A DNA stretch of 37,488 nt from Myxococcaceae bacterium (GTDB taxonomy: Bacteria; Myxococcota; Myxococcia; Myxococcales; Myxococcaceae). Below, piece by piece: positions 1-7,975 of this stretch; position 1 is the stretch's first letter, and each line of letters begins with the position of its first letter. A program made the position numbers and the translations under genes. Below the pieces are notes generated by a model. It saw only the letters and a list, made by a program, of their open reading frames with translations, searched no databases and had not been told where the DNA came from. The stretch spans positions 1 to 37,488 of the forward strand of contig JAKEEX010000471.1 of NCBI GenBank assembly GCA_022616315.1. The letters run 5' to 3'.

Positions 1-117
1 CACGAGCGACTTGGCGGCCATCATGCGAAGCGGCACCGGCGCCGCAGGGTCCACGTGCTTGCGCATTTGGGGCGGAAGGAAGTCCGCGGTGATGGGACAG
101 GTGTCGGTGGTGCTCAT
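1..117 (-). CDS. N-terminal fragment of a conserved hypothetical protein
   Basis: The frame starts at an ATG read from 117 downwards and runs open off the left edge of the window, so only the first 39 residues are visible (starting MSTTDTCPITADFLPPQMRK). It begins two bases after the coaX stop codon, on the same strand, so it is probably co-transcribed with coaX. There is no signal peptide and the visible part looks cytoplasmic. I do not recognise a domain in so short a piece. The phrase LRMMAAKSLV is reminiscent of conserved deltaproteobacterial proteins of unknown function, but that is a weak impression. Confidence 0.6.
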   Translation of the reverse strand, partial: MSTTDTCPITADFLPPQMRKHVDPAAPVPLRMMAAKSLV

Positions 118-119
118 GG

Positions 120-896
120 TCAGGCGTGGTTCCTCGCGTAGATGAGGCGGAGGCCCTCGAGCGTGAGGAACTCGTCCACCTCGCTGATGGCCCGGGAGGC
201 ATCCGCCAGGAGGGGCGCGGCCCCTCCGGTGGCCACCACCTTCACCTCGAAGCCGAGCTCCTCGCGCAAGCGCGCGCAGATGCCGTCCACCATCCCAACG
301 TAGCCATGGAAGAGCCCGGCCTGGATGGCGTGCACCGTGTTGCGGCCCACCACCTGGGGCGGCCGCGCGAACTCCACCCGCGGAAGCTTGGCCGCGTTCT
401 GGAAGAGGGCCTCCATGGAGATGGTGATGCCCGGGCAGATGCACCCGCCCAGGTATTCGCCCTTCGGGCTCACCGCGTCGAACGTGGTGGCCGTCCCGAA
501 GTCCACCACCACGAGCCCGCATTTCCAGCGCTCCCAGGCCGCCACCGCGTTGACGATGCGGTCCGCCCCCACCTCGCGCGGGTTGTCATAGAGGATGGGC
601 ATCCCCGTCTTCACGCCAGGGCCGACGAACAGGGCCCGGGTGTGGAAGTAGCGCTGGGCCATCTGCTCGAGCGCGTGCTGCATGGGCGGAACGACGCTGG
701 ACACCATCAGCGCCCTCACGTCGCGCGTGGAGAGCCCGCCTCCCTCGAAGAGCTGGCGGAGGAGGACGCCGTACTCGTCCGACGTGCGGCGCGCGTGCGT
801 CTCCAGCCGCCAGTGGTCCTTGAGGACCCGGCCGTCATAGACGCCGAGGACGGTGTGGGTGTTTCCCACGTCGATGGCCAGGAGCATGTCGGCCAC
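120..896 (-). CDS. coaX: Type III pantothenate kinase
   Basis: Catalyses the first step of coenzyme A synthesis, phosphorylating pantothenate in the cytoplasm. It is a 258-residue protein, the usual length for CoaX. It shows the ASKHA-fold phosphate motif near the N terminus (LAIDVGNTHTVLGVYD), the pantothenate-site segment GADRIVNAVAAW around residue 110, and the second nucleotide motif VVDFGTATTFDAVSPKGEYLGG followed by CPGI around residues 130-155. An ATG four codons downstream (MLLAID) is an alternative start. It lies 31 bases downstream of birA on the same strand and 2 bases before the next gene, so birA, coaX and the truncated gene probably form one transcript. The birA-coaX pairing is common in bacteria. 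Confidence 0.96.
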   Translation of the reverse strand: MADMLLAIDVGNTHTVLGVYDGRVLKDHWRLETHARRTSDEYGVLLRQLFEGGGLSTRDVRALMVSSVVPPMQHALEQMAQRYFHTRALFVGPGVKTGMPILYDNPREVGADRIVNAVAAWERWKCGLVVVDFGTATTFDAVSPKGEYLGGCICPGITISMEALFQNAAKLPRVEFARPPQVVGRNTVHAIQAGLFHGYVGMVDGICARLREELGFEVKVVATGGAAPLLADASRAISEVDEFLTLEGLRLIYARNHA

Positions 897-927
897 CGAG
901 TCTAGTCCATTCCGGGGCGCCGCTCCC

Positions 928-1977
928 TCACCGCGCGAGGGGGTCCTTGCGGGGCCGCAGCTGCTCCACGTCCCCGGCGAGCACCCGCTCGAGCGTCCCG
1001 TCCTCCCGCCGGACGAGGAGCGCCCCGCTGACGTCGATGTCCACCGCCCTCCCGCGCAGCTCGGCGCGATCCGTGCGCACCAGGACGTCCTGGCCGAGCG
1101 TGGAGGAGAGCCGCTTCCAGGCCTCCCGCACCGGGCCGAAGCCCTGCTCCGCGTGCCGGTCCAGCCAGGACTCGAGGCGAGTCAGGAGCGCAGCGGTGAA
1201 GAGCGCTCTGGGGACGTCCTGTCCGCGGGCCTCGGCGAGCGAGGTCGCGGTCTCGGCCAGCTCCTGTGGCAGGTCCGCGGCGCGGGTGTTGAGGTTCACC
1301 CCGATGCCGAGCACCACGAACGACACGCGGTCGGGCTCCGCGGAGAGCTCGGTGAGGATGCCCGCCACCTTCCGCCCCCCGAGCTGCACGTCGTTGGGCC
1401 ACTTGATGGTGGCGTCCCCACCGGCCTCGCGAAGCGTCTCGGCGAGCGCCACCGCCGCGACGAGCGTGAGCTCCGGGGCCTCCTGGGGCGGCAGCTCCGG
1501 CCGGAGGATGACGGAGAGGGCCAGGTTCTTCCCCTTCGGGGAGACCCACTGGCGGCCCCGGCGTCCCTTCCCCGCCGTCTGCTGCTCGCAGAGCACCACC
1601 TCGCCGTGGCCCGCGCCCTCGGCCGCGAGCCGGAAGGCCAGCTCGTTCGTGGACGGTAGGGTCTCGACGTAGTGCAGCGTCCGCCCGAGGTCATGCGTGG
1701 AGAGCAGCGGCGCCAGCTCGAGCGGGGAGAGCCGGTCCGGCACGGACACGAGGCGGTAGCCGCGCGCGGGCACCGCGTCAATGCGGTAGCCCTTTCCCCG
1801 GAGCGACTCCACCACCTTCCACACCGCGGTGCGTGACAGACCGAGCTTCCCGCTGAGCACCTCGCCGGAGGCGTAGTCCTCCCCGCTCTCCACCAGGAAG
1901 GAGAGGACGAGCTCCTCGTGGGTCTGCTCCAGCGCTTCGGTGTTCACGGCACGGCTCCGCTCCTTGGAGGGGCACAA
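928..1977 (-). CDS. birA: Bifunctional biotin protein ligase / biotin operon repressor
   Basis: Attaches biotin to the acceptor lysine of acetyl-CoA carboxylase and other carboxylases through biotinyl-AMP. The 349-residue length and an N-terminal winged helix (about residues 22-80, including GKLGLSRTAVWKVVESLRGK) make it a group II BirA, which can also act as a transcriptional repressor. The ligase domain shows the biotinyl-AMP loop GKGRRGRQW, then KWPNDVQLGGRKVAGILTEL, and GIGVNLN. The small C-terminal SH3-like domain fits the last 50 residues or so. The exact start is uncertain: a GTG at codon 11 (V-N-T-E-A) is an alternative. No biotin operator is evident within the window. Confidence 0.95.
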   Translation of the reverse strand: MCPSKERSRAVNTEALEQTHEELVLSFLVESGEDYASGEVLSGKLGLSRTAVWKVVESLRGKGYRIDAVPARGYRLVSVPDRLSPLELAPLLSTHDLGRTLHYVETLPSTNELAFRLAAEGAGHGEVVLCEQQTAGKGRRGRQWVSPKGKNLALSVILRPELPPQEAPELTLVAAVALAETLREAGGDATIKWPNDVQLGGRKVAGILTELSAEPDRVSFVVLGIGVNLNTRAADLPQELAETATSLAEARGQDVPRALFTAALLTRLESWLDRHAEQGFGPVREAWKRLSSTLGQDVLVRTDRAELRGRAVDIDVSGALLVRREDGTLERVLAGDVEQLRPRKDPLAR

Positions 1978-2022
1978 CCCTAGGGAGGCTCCGTCCCGCT
2001 TTCAACCCGGGCTGCCGGGAGC

Positions 2023-2610
2023 TCACCGCGTGGTGGGCTTCACGGCATAGGACGCGAGCGCCCTGGAGGCCTGGGGTACCTGGCGCCCGTCGATCTCCGC
2101 CACCGTCTCCACCCGGACGATGCCCACTCCCCGCGCGAACGTCAGCGTGTTGACGAGTGTCGTCTTCGCGTCCACCCGGTTGCGCGCCTCCACCTGCACA
2201 CAGTCCCGGAACGCTCCCGCGGGCGCCGTGCACCGCACGCCGGCGGCGAGCACCCGGTAGCGCTCGAGGGAGGAGACGGACACCATGTTGTTCCACGCCT
2301 GCCCTTCCCTCAGGGGGCCGCGCAGGAGGTAGCGCTTGCCGTCCCAGACACCGAAGGCGTCCACGCCGATGCGGGTTCCCTCGCGGTCCACGAAGAAGCC
2401 CTCGCGCTCCCCGACCAGCTCCACGGTGTGCTCGCGCTTCTCACCGAGGAACGTCACGTCGTACGTCCAGCGGTTGCCCACCGAGAGGGGGTAGTACTCC
2501 GCAGGCGCCGCCACCTCCTGCCCCTCGGTCTCCGCTCGCCGGACACACCCCATGAGGGCCACGAGTCCCAGAACCACCGCTGCGCACCGCCTCACTGGAC
2601 GTCTCCTCAT
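2023..2610 (-). CDS. Predicted lipoprotein of unknown function
   Basis: 195 residues. The N terminus carries a basic n-region, a hydrophobic stretch and a lipobox ending LVALMGC, so it should be a lipoprotein with the mature protein starting at Cys22. The body is beta-rich, with segments such as YYPLSVGNRWTYDVTFLGEK and FARGVGIVRVETVAEIDG. The motif 'PLxxGNxWxY' recurs in many secreted or lipid-anchored bacterial proteins of unknown function. The ATG overlaps the stop codon of the HEAT-repeat gene upstream by four bases (2607-2610), so the two are translationally coupled and may work together. No catalytic motif is visible. Confidence 0.8.
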   Translation of the reverse strand: MRRRPVRRCAAVVLGLVALMGCVRRAETEGQEVAAPAEYYPLSVGNRWTYDVTFLGEKREHTVELVGEREGFFVDREGTRIGVDAFGVWDGKRYLLRGPLREGQAWNNMVSVSSLERYRVLAAGVRCTAPAGAFRDCVQVEARNRVDAKTTLVNTLTFARGVGIVRVETVAEIDGRQVPQASRALASYAVKPTTR

Positions 2611-3518
2611 CGCCCGCTCGACGGGCGCTCGTTTCGTTCCGCCTCCGCACGTCGCTCGCGCGCGGACACCTCGCCGAGCGCCTGCTGCGCCACGGTCCGG
2701 ATGGACTCCAGATCATGCCCCTGGGCCACGGTGAAGAGGTAGGCCTCCGCCTCCGGTCCCCCGATGGCCGCCAGGGCGAAGAGCAGCTCGGTCATGAAGC
2801 CGGGATCCCGCCCCTTCACCAGCTCGATGAGGGCCGGCACGGCCTGGGGGTCCCCGAGCTCCACCAGCGCACCGATGCAGCGGCGGACCTCCAGGGGACC
2901 CGCACCCTCCAGGGCCTTCAGCAGCGCCGGGAGCGCCTTGGGATGGCGCCGGGCGACCAGCGCGTGGAGCGCCGCCTCCCGGACGGGTGCGGAGGGACTC
3001 CCCAGCTCGTCCACCAGGGTGGAATCCGACTTGTGGGTGGCAGCGAGGGCCAGGTGGGCGCGCTGGCTGACCTGCCGGAGCCCGGTGAGCAGCGCCCGCC
3101 TCGCCGCGTCCTCCACCTCGCCATGGATGGGCTCCTGGGCGAGCACGTCCAGCTCCTCGTGGCGGGCCATGCCCTTCTCCCGCCGCCGGACGACCAGGGT
3201 GAGCCCCACCTGCACTGCCCGGCCGGCCGGAGGCCCCACCTCCACCTCCCTCGCGAAAGCCAGCTGCACGCGGACTCGAACCGCGTCCTCGGGAGGCTCC
3301 TCCTGGCTCGCCGCCCCGGGCAGCTCGAAGTGGCCCTCCGTGCGGAGCGCCTGCGTGAGCAGGGATGCCACCTCGTCGTCGGTGACGCCGAGCAGCCGGC
3401 TGTCCGCGAAGCGCGCACCGGAGGCCTCCACGCGCTCGACGGTGTGGCGGACCTCGCCACGCTTGCACCCCACGGTGACCACCATCGCCAGCAGCAGGCC
3501 TGTGACGAGCCGTCCCAT
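2607..3518 (-). CDS. HEAT-repeat lipoprotein
   Basis: 303 residues from the ATG at 3518. This start is chosen because it directly precedes a lipoprotein signal (MGRLVTGLLLAMVVTVGC), whereas an upstream in-frame start would add 11 unlikely residues. After the lipobox comes a mixed region (residues about 20-165) and then consecutive helical repeats with the HEAT/PBS-lyase signature: SPSAPVREAALHALVARRHP, LEVRRCIGALVELGDPQAVP, and a last repeat around GGPEAEAYLFTVAQGHD. Such repeats form protein-binding solenoids, here probably on the periplasmic face of a membrane. The 3' end overlaps the next lipoprotein gene by four bases. Its binding partner is unknown. Confidence 0.85.
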   Translation of the reverse strand: MGRLVTGLLLAMVVTVGCKRGEVRHTVERVEASGARFADSRLLGVTDDEVASLLTQALRTEGHFELPGAASQEEPPEDAVRVRVQLAFAREVEVGPPAGRAVQVGLTLVVRRREKGMARHEELDVLAQEPIHGEVEDAARRALLTGLRQVSQRAHLALAATHKSDSTLVDELGSPSAPVREAALHALVARRHPKALPALLKALEGAGPLEVRRCIGALVELGDPQAVPALIELVKGRDPGFMTELLFALAAIGGPEAEAYLFTVAQGHDLESIRTVAQQALGEVSARERRAEAERNERPSSGR

Positions 3519-3659
3519 GGCGGCCGATGCTAGCGCACCCCCTGGCCCCAAGCCGCCTCGGAAGTCGCCCCTCCGACGGGCAGCCGGCGATCGGAAGGGC
3601 CCCAGGCGGAGCGAACGGGGGCCCTCCTGGGCGGCCGACCCCCGACTCCGTGCGCCCGG

Positions 3660-5645
3660 TCAGCTCTCGCCGGACGGTGGCTCCGTCGAGGCGGTGCGCT
3701 CGGTGGGTGGCTCGGACGGCGCTGGCGCAGGCTCGGACGGCGGGCGCTCCGCCGCGACACGCTCCGCGGACGCAGCCTGTGGCTCCTCGCGGGTGCGCCG
3801 TGACCCCGCACCCGCGGCTTCTTCGCCACCTCGTGGCGCGCCCGGCTCCACGGTGCCCTCGCGCGGCGGCGCGCCTTCGGGAAGCGCTTCGGCTGCACCC
3901 TCACGGGACGGCTCGCCTGCACCGCCGGGTGCCACGACACCCTCGGGTGCCTGTCCACCCGCCTCGCCTGCTCCCGCGGCGGCCTCGCCCTCTGGCCGCC
4001 CCCCGCGACCGCGACGGCCCCTGCGGCGGCGGCGGCGGCGACGACGCTCACCCGCTGCAGCGCCCTCACCTGCCGCGGCGCCCTCACCCCCGGCGGCGGC
4101 CTCGGCCCCGGCTTCGGCCTCACCCTCGGCGAGCTCCTCCTCGCCCTCCTCCTCACCTTCCTCGATCCTGCCCGGGAGCGCCGCGAGAGGAGGCTGCTCG
4201 CCCTCGACCGGCAGCGCCTCTGCGACGGGCACCTCACCCGCGGCGGCAGCAGCCTCCTTCGCCTTCGCGCGTGCCTCCGCCTTCGCAGCCTTCGCCACGG
4301 CGCGGGCGCTCAGCCGCTCCTCGCGCTCCTTCTGGCGCTCCTCGCGACGCTTCTTGGACTCCTCGGCCTCCACGGCCATGTGCGAGAAGAAGGACTCGTC
4401 CAGCGTGAACATCTCCACCTGCACCACGCTGACGCCCGCGCGCGCCTCGAAGAACTTCTCCGCCAGCGCCTCGCCGCACCAGAGCATCACCAGCGCGCCG
4501 CTGGCCTGGGCCTCGCTCCGCGCATCACCACGCACATCTCCGGCCGAGAGCAGGAGGCCCACCTGGGCGCCCACTTGCCCGAGCTCCTTGCGCAGCTCCT
4601 GCACCGCCCGCCGCTCCACCGCAGCCGAAGCCTTGTGCATGCGGATGGCGAAGCGGAGCTCCACGCTGCCCTCGCGGCGCCGCGCGGTGAGCAGGGGCCC
4701 TTCCTTGCCGCGCTTGGCCACCTTCAGCTCGCGGAAGCCCTGCCCGTGGAGCATCTTCACGGCCGCGCGCTCGAAGGTGGTCGCCTCCAGCTCCCCGAGG
4801 CGACTGCGCAGGGCGCGTGCCATGGCCTTGCGCGCCTCCTTGACGGCGGTCCGCGCGGCCTCCAGCACGGCCTCGTCGGTCTGGACCTCCGCCGCAGGGG
4901 CCGCTGGCTTGCGCAGCACCACGCGCCCGCCCTCGAACGGGAGCCCCGCCGCCGCCGCGAACGCCGCCTGCAGCTCCACCGGGGGCACCTCGGAGGGCGC
5001 TCCCGCGCGCTCGAGCGACAGCCCGCCTTCCTCCGCGCCGTAGACGAACTGCGGCCGGCGTCCAGCGTCGATGCGCTTCTGGTTGTCCTCCAGGAGCGCG
5101 GTCAGCAGCGCCTCCACGCTCAGGTCCTGGGAGGCGAGCCCATCCTCGCGCAGCTTCTCGAGCAGGGCCTCCGGACCAACGCTTCCACCCGCCTCGCTGA
5201 GCGCCTCGAACACGACCTCGGGCACCGGAGGGAAGCGCTTCTTCTTGCCCCGCTCCTCCTCCTCCTCACGGCGGCGCTTGCGCTCCGTCCCACGCCCTGC
5301 GGCCCGGACGTTCTCCATCCGTGGCTCGGGGTGCCGCTCCTCGGGTCGCAAGGGAGGCAGGGCCTCTTCCGGGTGCGGTTCGGGAAGCCCCGTCTGTGCC
5401 AGCGCCTCCGCGTCCTCTGGCAGGGCCCACTCCACGAGCCCGAAGGTGTCCTTCGCCGTGACCATCACCCGCCGCTCGCCTTTCCGGCGCGCCATGGCCG
5501 CAAGACGGGACAGCATCGTCTGCTCCGGCGTCTTGCCGATGTGCGACAGCAGGTTCTGGGCGATGGACCTCTCGGTGATCTCCTGAAAGTGCAGGGGGCG
5601 ACCCTCGCTCTCCAACACCCGGAGCGCGGCCTCGTAGAATGTCAT
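3660..5645 (-). CDS. HARE-HTH protein with degenerate Mrr-like nuclease domain and Arg/Glu-rich tail
   Basis: 661 residues with no signal peptide. Residues 1-75 (MTFYEAALRVLESEGRPLHF, then ITERSIAQNLL, TPEQTMLSRLAAMAR and DTFGLVEW) match the HARE-HTH (HB1/ASXL/RpoE-delta type) DNA-related domain. Residues about 135-210 look like a second winged helix. Residues about 280-395 (LEATTFERAAVKMLHGQGF, then VQELRKELGQVGAQVGLLLS and GALVMLWCGEALAEKFFEA) resemble the Mrr restriction-endonuclease fold. The usual acidic residue and Q-x-K pair are not evident (AIRMHK in place of Q-x-K), so it may not cut DNA. A charged coiled coil (425-470), an acidic run (about 495-510), nine consecutive arginines starting near 534 and a disordered Gly/Glu/Pro tail follow. 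HARE-HTH fused to restriction-type domains is known. The role here could be DNA binding or nucleoid organisation. Confidence 0.8.
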   Translation of the reverse strand: MTFYEAALRVLESEGRPLHFQEITERSIAQNLLSHIGKTPEQTMLSRLAAMARRKGERRVMVTAKDTFGLVEWALPEDAEALAQTGLPEPHPEEALPPLRPEERHPEPRMENVRAAGRGTERKRRREEEEERGKKKRFPPVPEVVFEALSEAGGSVGPEALLEKLREDGLASQDLSVEALLTALLEDNQKRIDAGRRPQFVYGAEEGGLSLERAGAPSEVPPVELQAAFAAAAGLPFEGGRVVLRKPAAPAAEVQTDEAVLEAARTAVKEARKAMARALRSRLGELEATTFERAAVKMLHGQGFRELKVAKRGKEGPLLTARRREGSVELRFAIRMHKASAAVERRAVQELRKELGQVGAQVGLLLSAGDVRGDARSEAQASGALVMLWCGEALAEKFFEARAGVSVVQVEMFTLDESFFSHMAVEAEESKKRREERQKEREERLSARAVAKAAKAEARAKAKEAAAAAGEVPVAEALPVEGEQPPLAALPGRIEEGEEEGEEELAEGEAEAGAEAAAGGEGAAAGEGAAAGERRRRRRRRRGRRGRGGRPEGEAAAGAGEAGGQAPEGVVAPGGAGEPSREGAAEALPEGAPPREGTVEPGAPRGGEEAAGAGSRRTREEPQAASAERVAAERPPSEPAPAPSEPPTERTASTEPPSGES

Positions 5646-5762
5646 TTAAATTCCCCAGGATTTTCCGATGGATACACGGATGTAGGTCCGAATATGGGCG
5701 GCGGATGCTAGGCAACACCCCGGAGATAGGCAACGTCCAACTGACCTCTTGAGAAACGCGCG
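5646..5762. promoter_or_regulatory. Divergent intergenic region with a TAGGCAAC direct repeat
   Basis: This 117-base gap lies between the divergent HARE-HTH and beta-propeller genes and is visibly more AT-rich than its surroundings (for example ATTTAAATTCC next to the HARE-HTH start). It contains two identical copies of TAGGCAAC, at 5709-5716 and 5727-5734, 18 bases apart. Read on the minus strand each gives GTTGCCTA, so the TTGCCT of either copy could act as a -35-like element. No convincing -10 at standard spacing was found. The minus-strand gene has a ribosome-site-like GGGGAA eight bases before its ATG. Confidence 0.4.
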
Positions 5763-7958
5763 ATGATCCGACTCCGCATCGGCCGGCGCTGGAAGCACGA
5801 ACGCTCGGCCGCTCCCATGGACTCCATCGCGCTCGAGGTGGAGGGAGTGAACCTCCTTTCCGGTGCCTCGGAGGAGCCGCTCGAGGAGACCGTCCCGGCG
5901 CTCGTGGATGCGGTCCATGGCCTGGCCTGTCGGGGGGAGCGCCTGGCCCAGCTGTCCCTTCCGGAGGCGCACCTCGAGGTGGGCTTCATCCGCCACGGCG
6001 CCGAGGTGGAGCTCCGGGTGGTCTCGCTCGCGCGCCCCGCGCGCCTGGTGAGACCCGGTGTGCGCGTGGAGCTGGAGGAGCTGGTGGAGGGAGTGGCGAA
6101 GGGGGCCCACGCCCACGTGAAGGAGCTGCAGGTCCACGCGAGAGCGCGCGGAGCCGGGTCACCACGCGTGGCGCGGATGGAGTCGCAGCTGGCCGCGCTC
6201 GGGAGAGCACTCCCTCCCCCCGTCACGGCGAGCGCCCCCATCCCCTTCCACGACTCACTTCCGTCCCCGGGTCCGTTCGGCTTTGGCGCGGAGCTGGAGG
6301 ATCCGGAGGATCTCCTCCGCGGCCTCGGGCGCGAGGGCCACGCAGCGCTGACGTCCCTGCTCTGCGGCGGCACCGTGACGCTTCACGCCGGGGGCAGGCC
6401 ACCGTGGACGGCACGCGGAGCGCCCTTCCTGGTGGCGCTGGAGCTGTCTCGCCAGGGCCACGACCTCTTGCGCGCAGTGGACGCGGGAGAACCCGCACTT
6501 TCGTTCCGCCCTGCGGGTGTCGCACCCGCACTCGAGCTGGACCTGGTGCGGGGGCGGATCCGCTGCGGGGCGGCCGAGCTCGCCGGCAGTCCCCGCGAGC
6601 TGGCCGCGGCCATGTTCGAGCTGGGCCTCGCGCTCGCGGCACACATCACGCAGCGAAACCCCGCGCAGGCGCGCAATCCATACCTGACCGAGCTGACCAC
6701 GCGATGCACCCGCGGGCTCGCGCACCTTCGCGAAGAGGCGCAGCCCCCGCCTTCCGACCAGGGGGCCGCGCCGGTGCGGCCGCGCCGGTCCACCGAAGGA
6801 AGGCGCGCCCTGGAGCGGGCAGGAACGCTCCGCAGACTCCGGTTCGAGCGCCGCTGGGAGGTGGCCGAAGCGACGATGGAGCCCCAGGCCCGGCTGCTGC
6901 TCACGGCCGAGGGATGCATGGTGGTGGACCGTGCAGGCGTGCGCGCCTTCTCGCGCGAAGGCGGGCTCGTCGTCGAGCGGGAGGGCGCCCACGGTGCCGC
7001 AGCTGCGGCCGACGGGAGCGTCGTGGTGGCGACGGCGGACCGGCTGCTGTTCTTCGACCGGCCTGCGGCTGGAGCCCACTGGTTCCGGAGCGACCCGGAG
7101 GGCCTTCGACTCGAGGCGGTGCTCTTCGCGGAGCGGGGGCAGCTCGTGGTCGTGTCCCGGGGACGCACGCTCCTCGCCCTCTCGGAGGCCACCGGGCGTG
7201 AGCTGTGGAGGGCGGCTTCCCCCCTCGGAGCACGCGTCCACGTGGCCGTGCTGGGACACCGTGTGCTCGTGGCCTCCGACGCCGGCGTGCTCTCGGGGCT
7301 GGACCTCGCGGACGGGCGCCTGCGCTTCCGCACCCGTGAGGCGCTCCCGTTCGTGGGACCACCCAGCGCATGGGGGCCCCGCGCAGTCGCACTCCTCAAC
7401 AGCGGCGAGCACTCTGCCCTCTGGGTGGGGAGTCCCCACACCGGCGAGACGGCGTGGACCCACGAGCTGTCCCTCTCCATGCCCACGCCGCCGCACGTGC
7501 GGGGCAGTCGCGTGCACCTCCTGGGGGCACGTGGCACGGAGGCCGTCCTGCTGGCTCTCGGCACGGACGGTCGCGTGCGGTGGGAGCGGAGCGTTCCCCT
7601 GGGTCGTGGCCCCTTCGCGCTTGCCTCACACGGCCGCGCCCTCCTCGCCGCGAGCGCGGACGGCACGGCAGTGCGTGTGGGTCCCACCGGGACGCTGGAG
7701 TGGCGTCTCGGCGCCGCCGGGGAGCCCCTGACGTCCACGCCCGCGCCGGTGGTTCGCCGGGGAGTCGCGTTCCTTCCCGGAGCCGCGGTCCGAGCGGTGG
7801 AGCCGCGCGGAGGCCGCGAGCTGGCCCGGGTGGAGACACGAGCGCCCCTGCGGGCACTCGCGGTGGACTCACGGCTGACCCTCTACCTGCTGGACGAGGA
7901 CGGCACCCTCGCGGCCCACCGGCTGGCGAGCCACCTGGGCGTCCTCTCCCGCGCGTGA
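5763..7958 (+). CDS. PQQ-type beta-propeller repeat protein
   Basis: 731 residues. The first half (residues 1-360) is of unknown fold, rich in Glu/Arg/Leu, with no signal peptide. From about residue 370 to the end there are repeated blade-like segments of the PQQ/quinoprotein propeller type: MVVDRAGVRAFSREGGLVVE, LLALSEATGRELWRAASPLG, VLSGLDLADGRLRFRTREAL, VGSPHTGETAWTHELSLS and LALGTDGRVRWERSVPLG. The repeated 'D/T-G-x-x-x-W' corners are typical. Such propellers usually mediate protein contacts. The dehydrogenase active-site residues of true quinoproteins are not apparent, so an enzymatic role is unlikely. The gene stands alone and converges on the next gene with a 17-base gap. Confidence 0.8.
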   Translation: MIRLRIGRRWKHERSAAPMDSIALEVEGVNLLSGASEEPLEETVPALVDAVHGLACRGERLAQLSLPEAHLEVGFIRHGAEVELRVVSLARPARLVRPGVRVELEELVEGVAKGAHAHVKELQVHARARGAGSPRVARMESQLAALGRALPPPVTASAPIPFHDSLPSPGPFGFGAELEDPEDLLRGLGREGHAALTSLLCGGTVTLHAGGRPPWTARGAPFLVALELSRQGHDLLRAVDAGEPALSFRPAGVAPALELDLVRGRIRCGAAELAGSPRELAAAMFELGLALAAHITQRNPAQARNPYLTELTTRCTRGLAHLREEAQPPPSDQGAAPVRPRRSTEGRRALERAGTLRRLRFERRWEVAEATMEPQARLLLTAEGCMVVDRAGVRAFSREGGLVVEREGAHGAAAAADGSVVVATADRLLFFDRPAAGAHWFRSDPEGLRLEAVLFAERGQLVVVSRGRTLLALSEATGRELWRAASPLGARVHVAVLGHRVLVASDAGVLSGLDLADGRLRFRTREALPFVGPPSAWGPRAVALLNSGEHSALWVGSPHTGETAWTHELSLSMPTPPHVRGSRVHLLGARGTEAVLLALGTDGRVRWERSVPLGRGPFALASHGRALLAASADGTAVRVGPTGTLEWRLGAAGEPLTSTPAPVVRRGVAFLPGAAVRAVEPRGGRELARVETRAPLRALAVDSRLTLYLLDEDGTLAAHRLASHLGVLSRA

Positions 7959-7975
7959 CGCGCGCCGCAGGCCCG

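Noticed and set aside
3519..3659. CCCAGG/CCTGGG hairpin between the HARE-HTH and HEAT genes
   Set aside because: A 6-bp stem with a 19-base loop in very GC-rich DNA is expected by chance; there is no T run.
4020..4090. GGC-type trinucleotide repeats resembling a microsatellite
   Set aside because: They are the coding sequence of the poly-arginine and Gly/Ala-rich tail of the HARE-HTH protein.
2764..5043. A 759-codon plus-strand open frame opposite the HEAT and HARE-HTH genes
   Set aside because: Ser/Arg/Ala-rich shadow composition without domains; the minus-strand frames have lipoboxes and recognisable folds.
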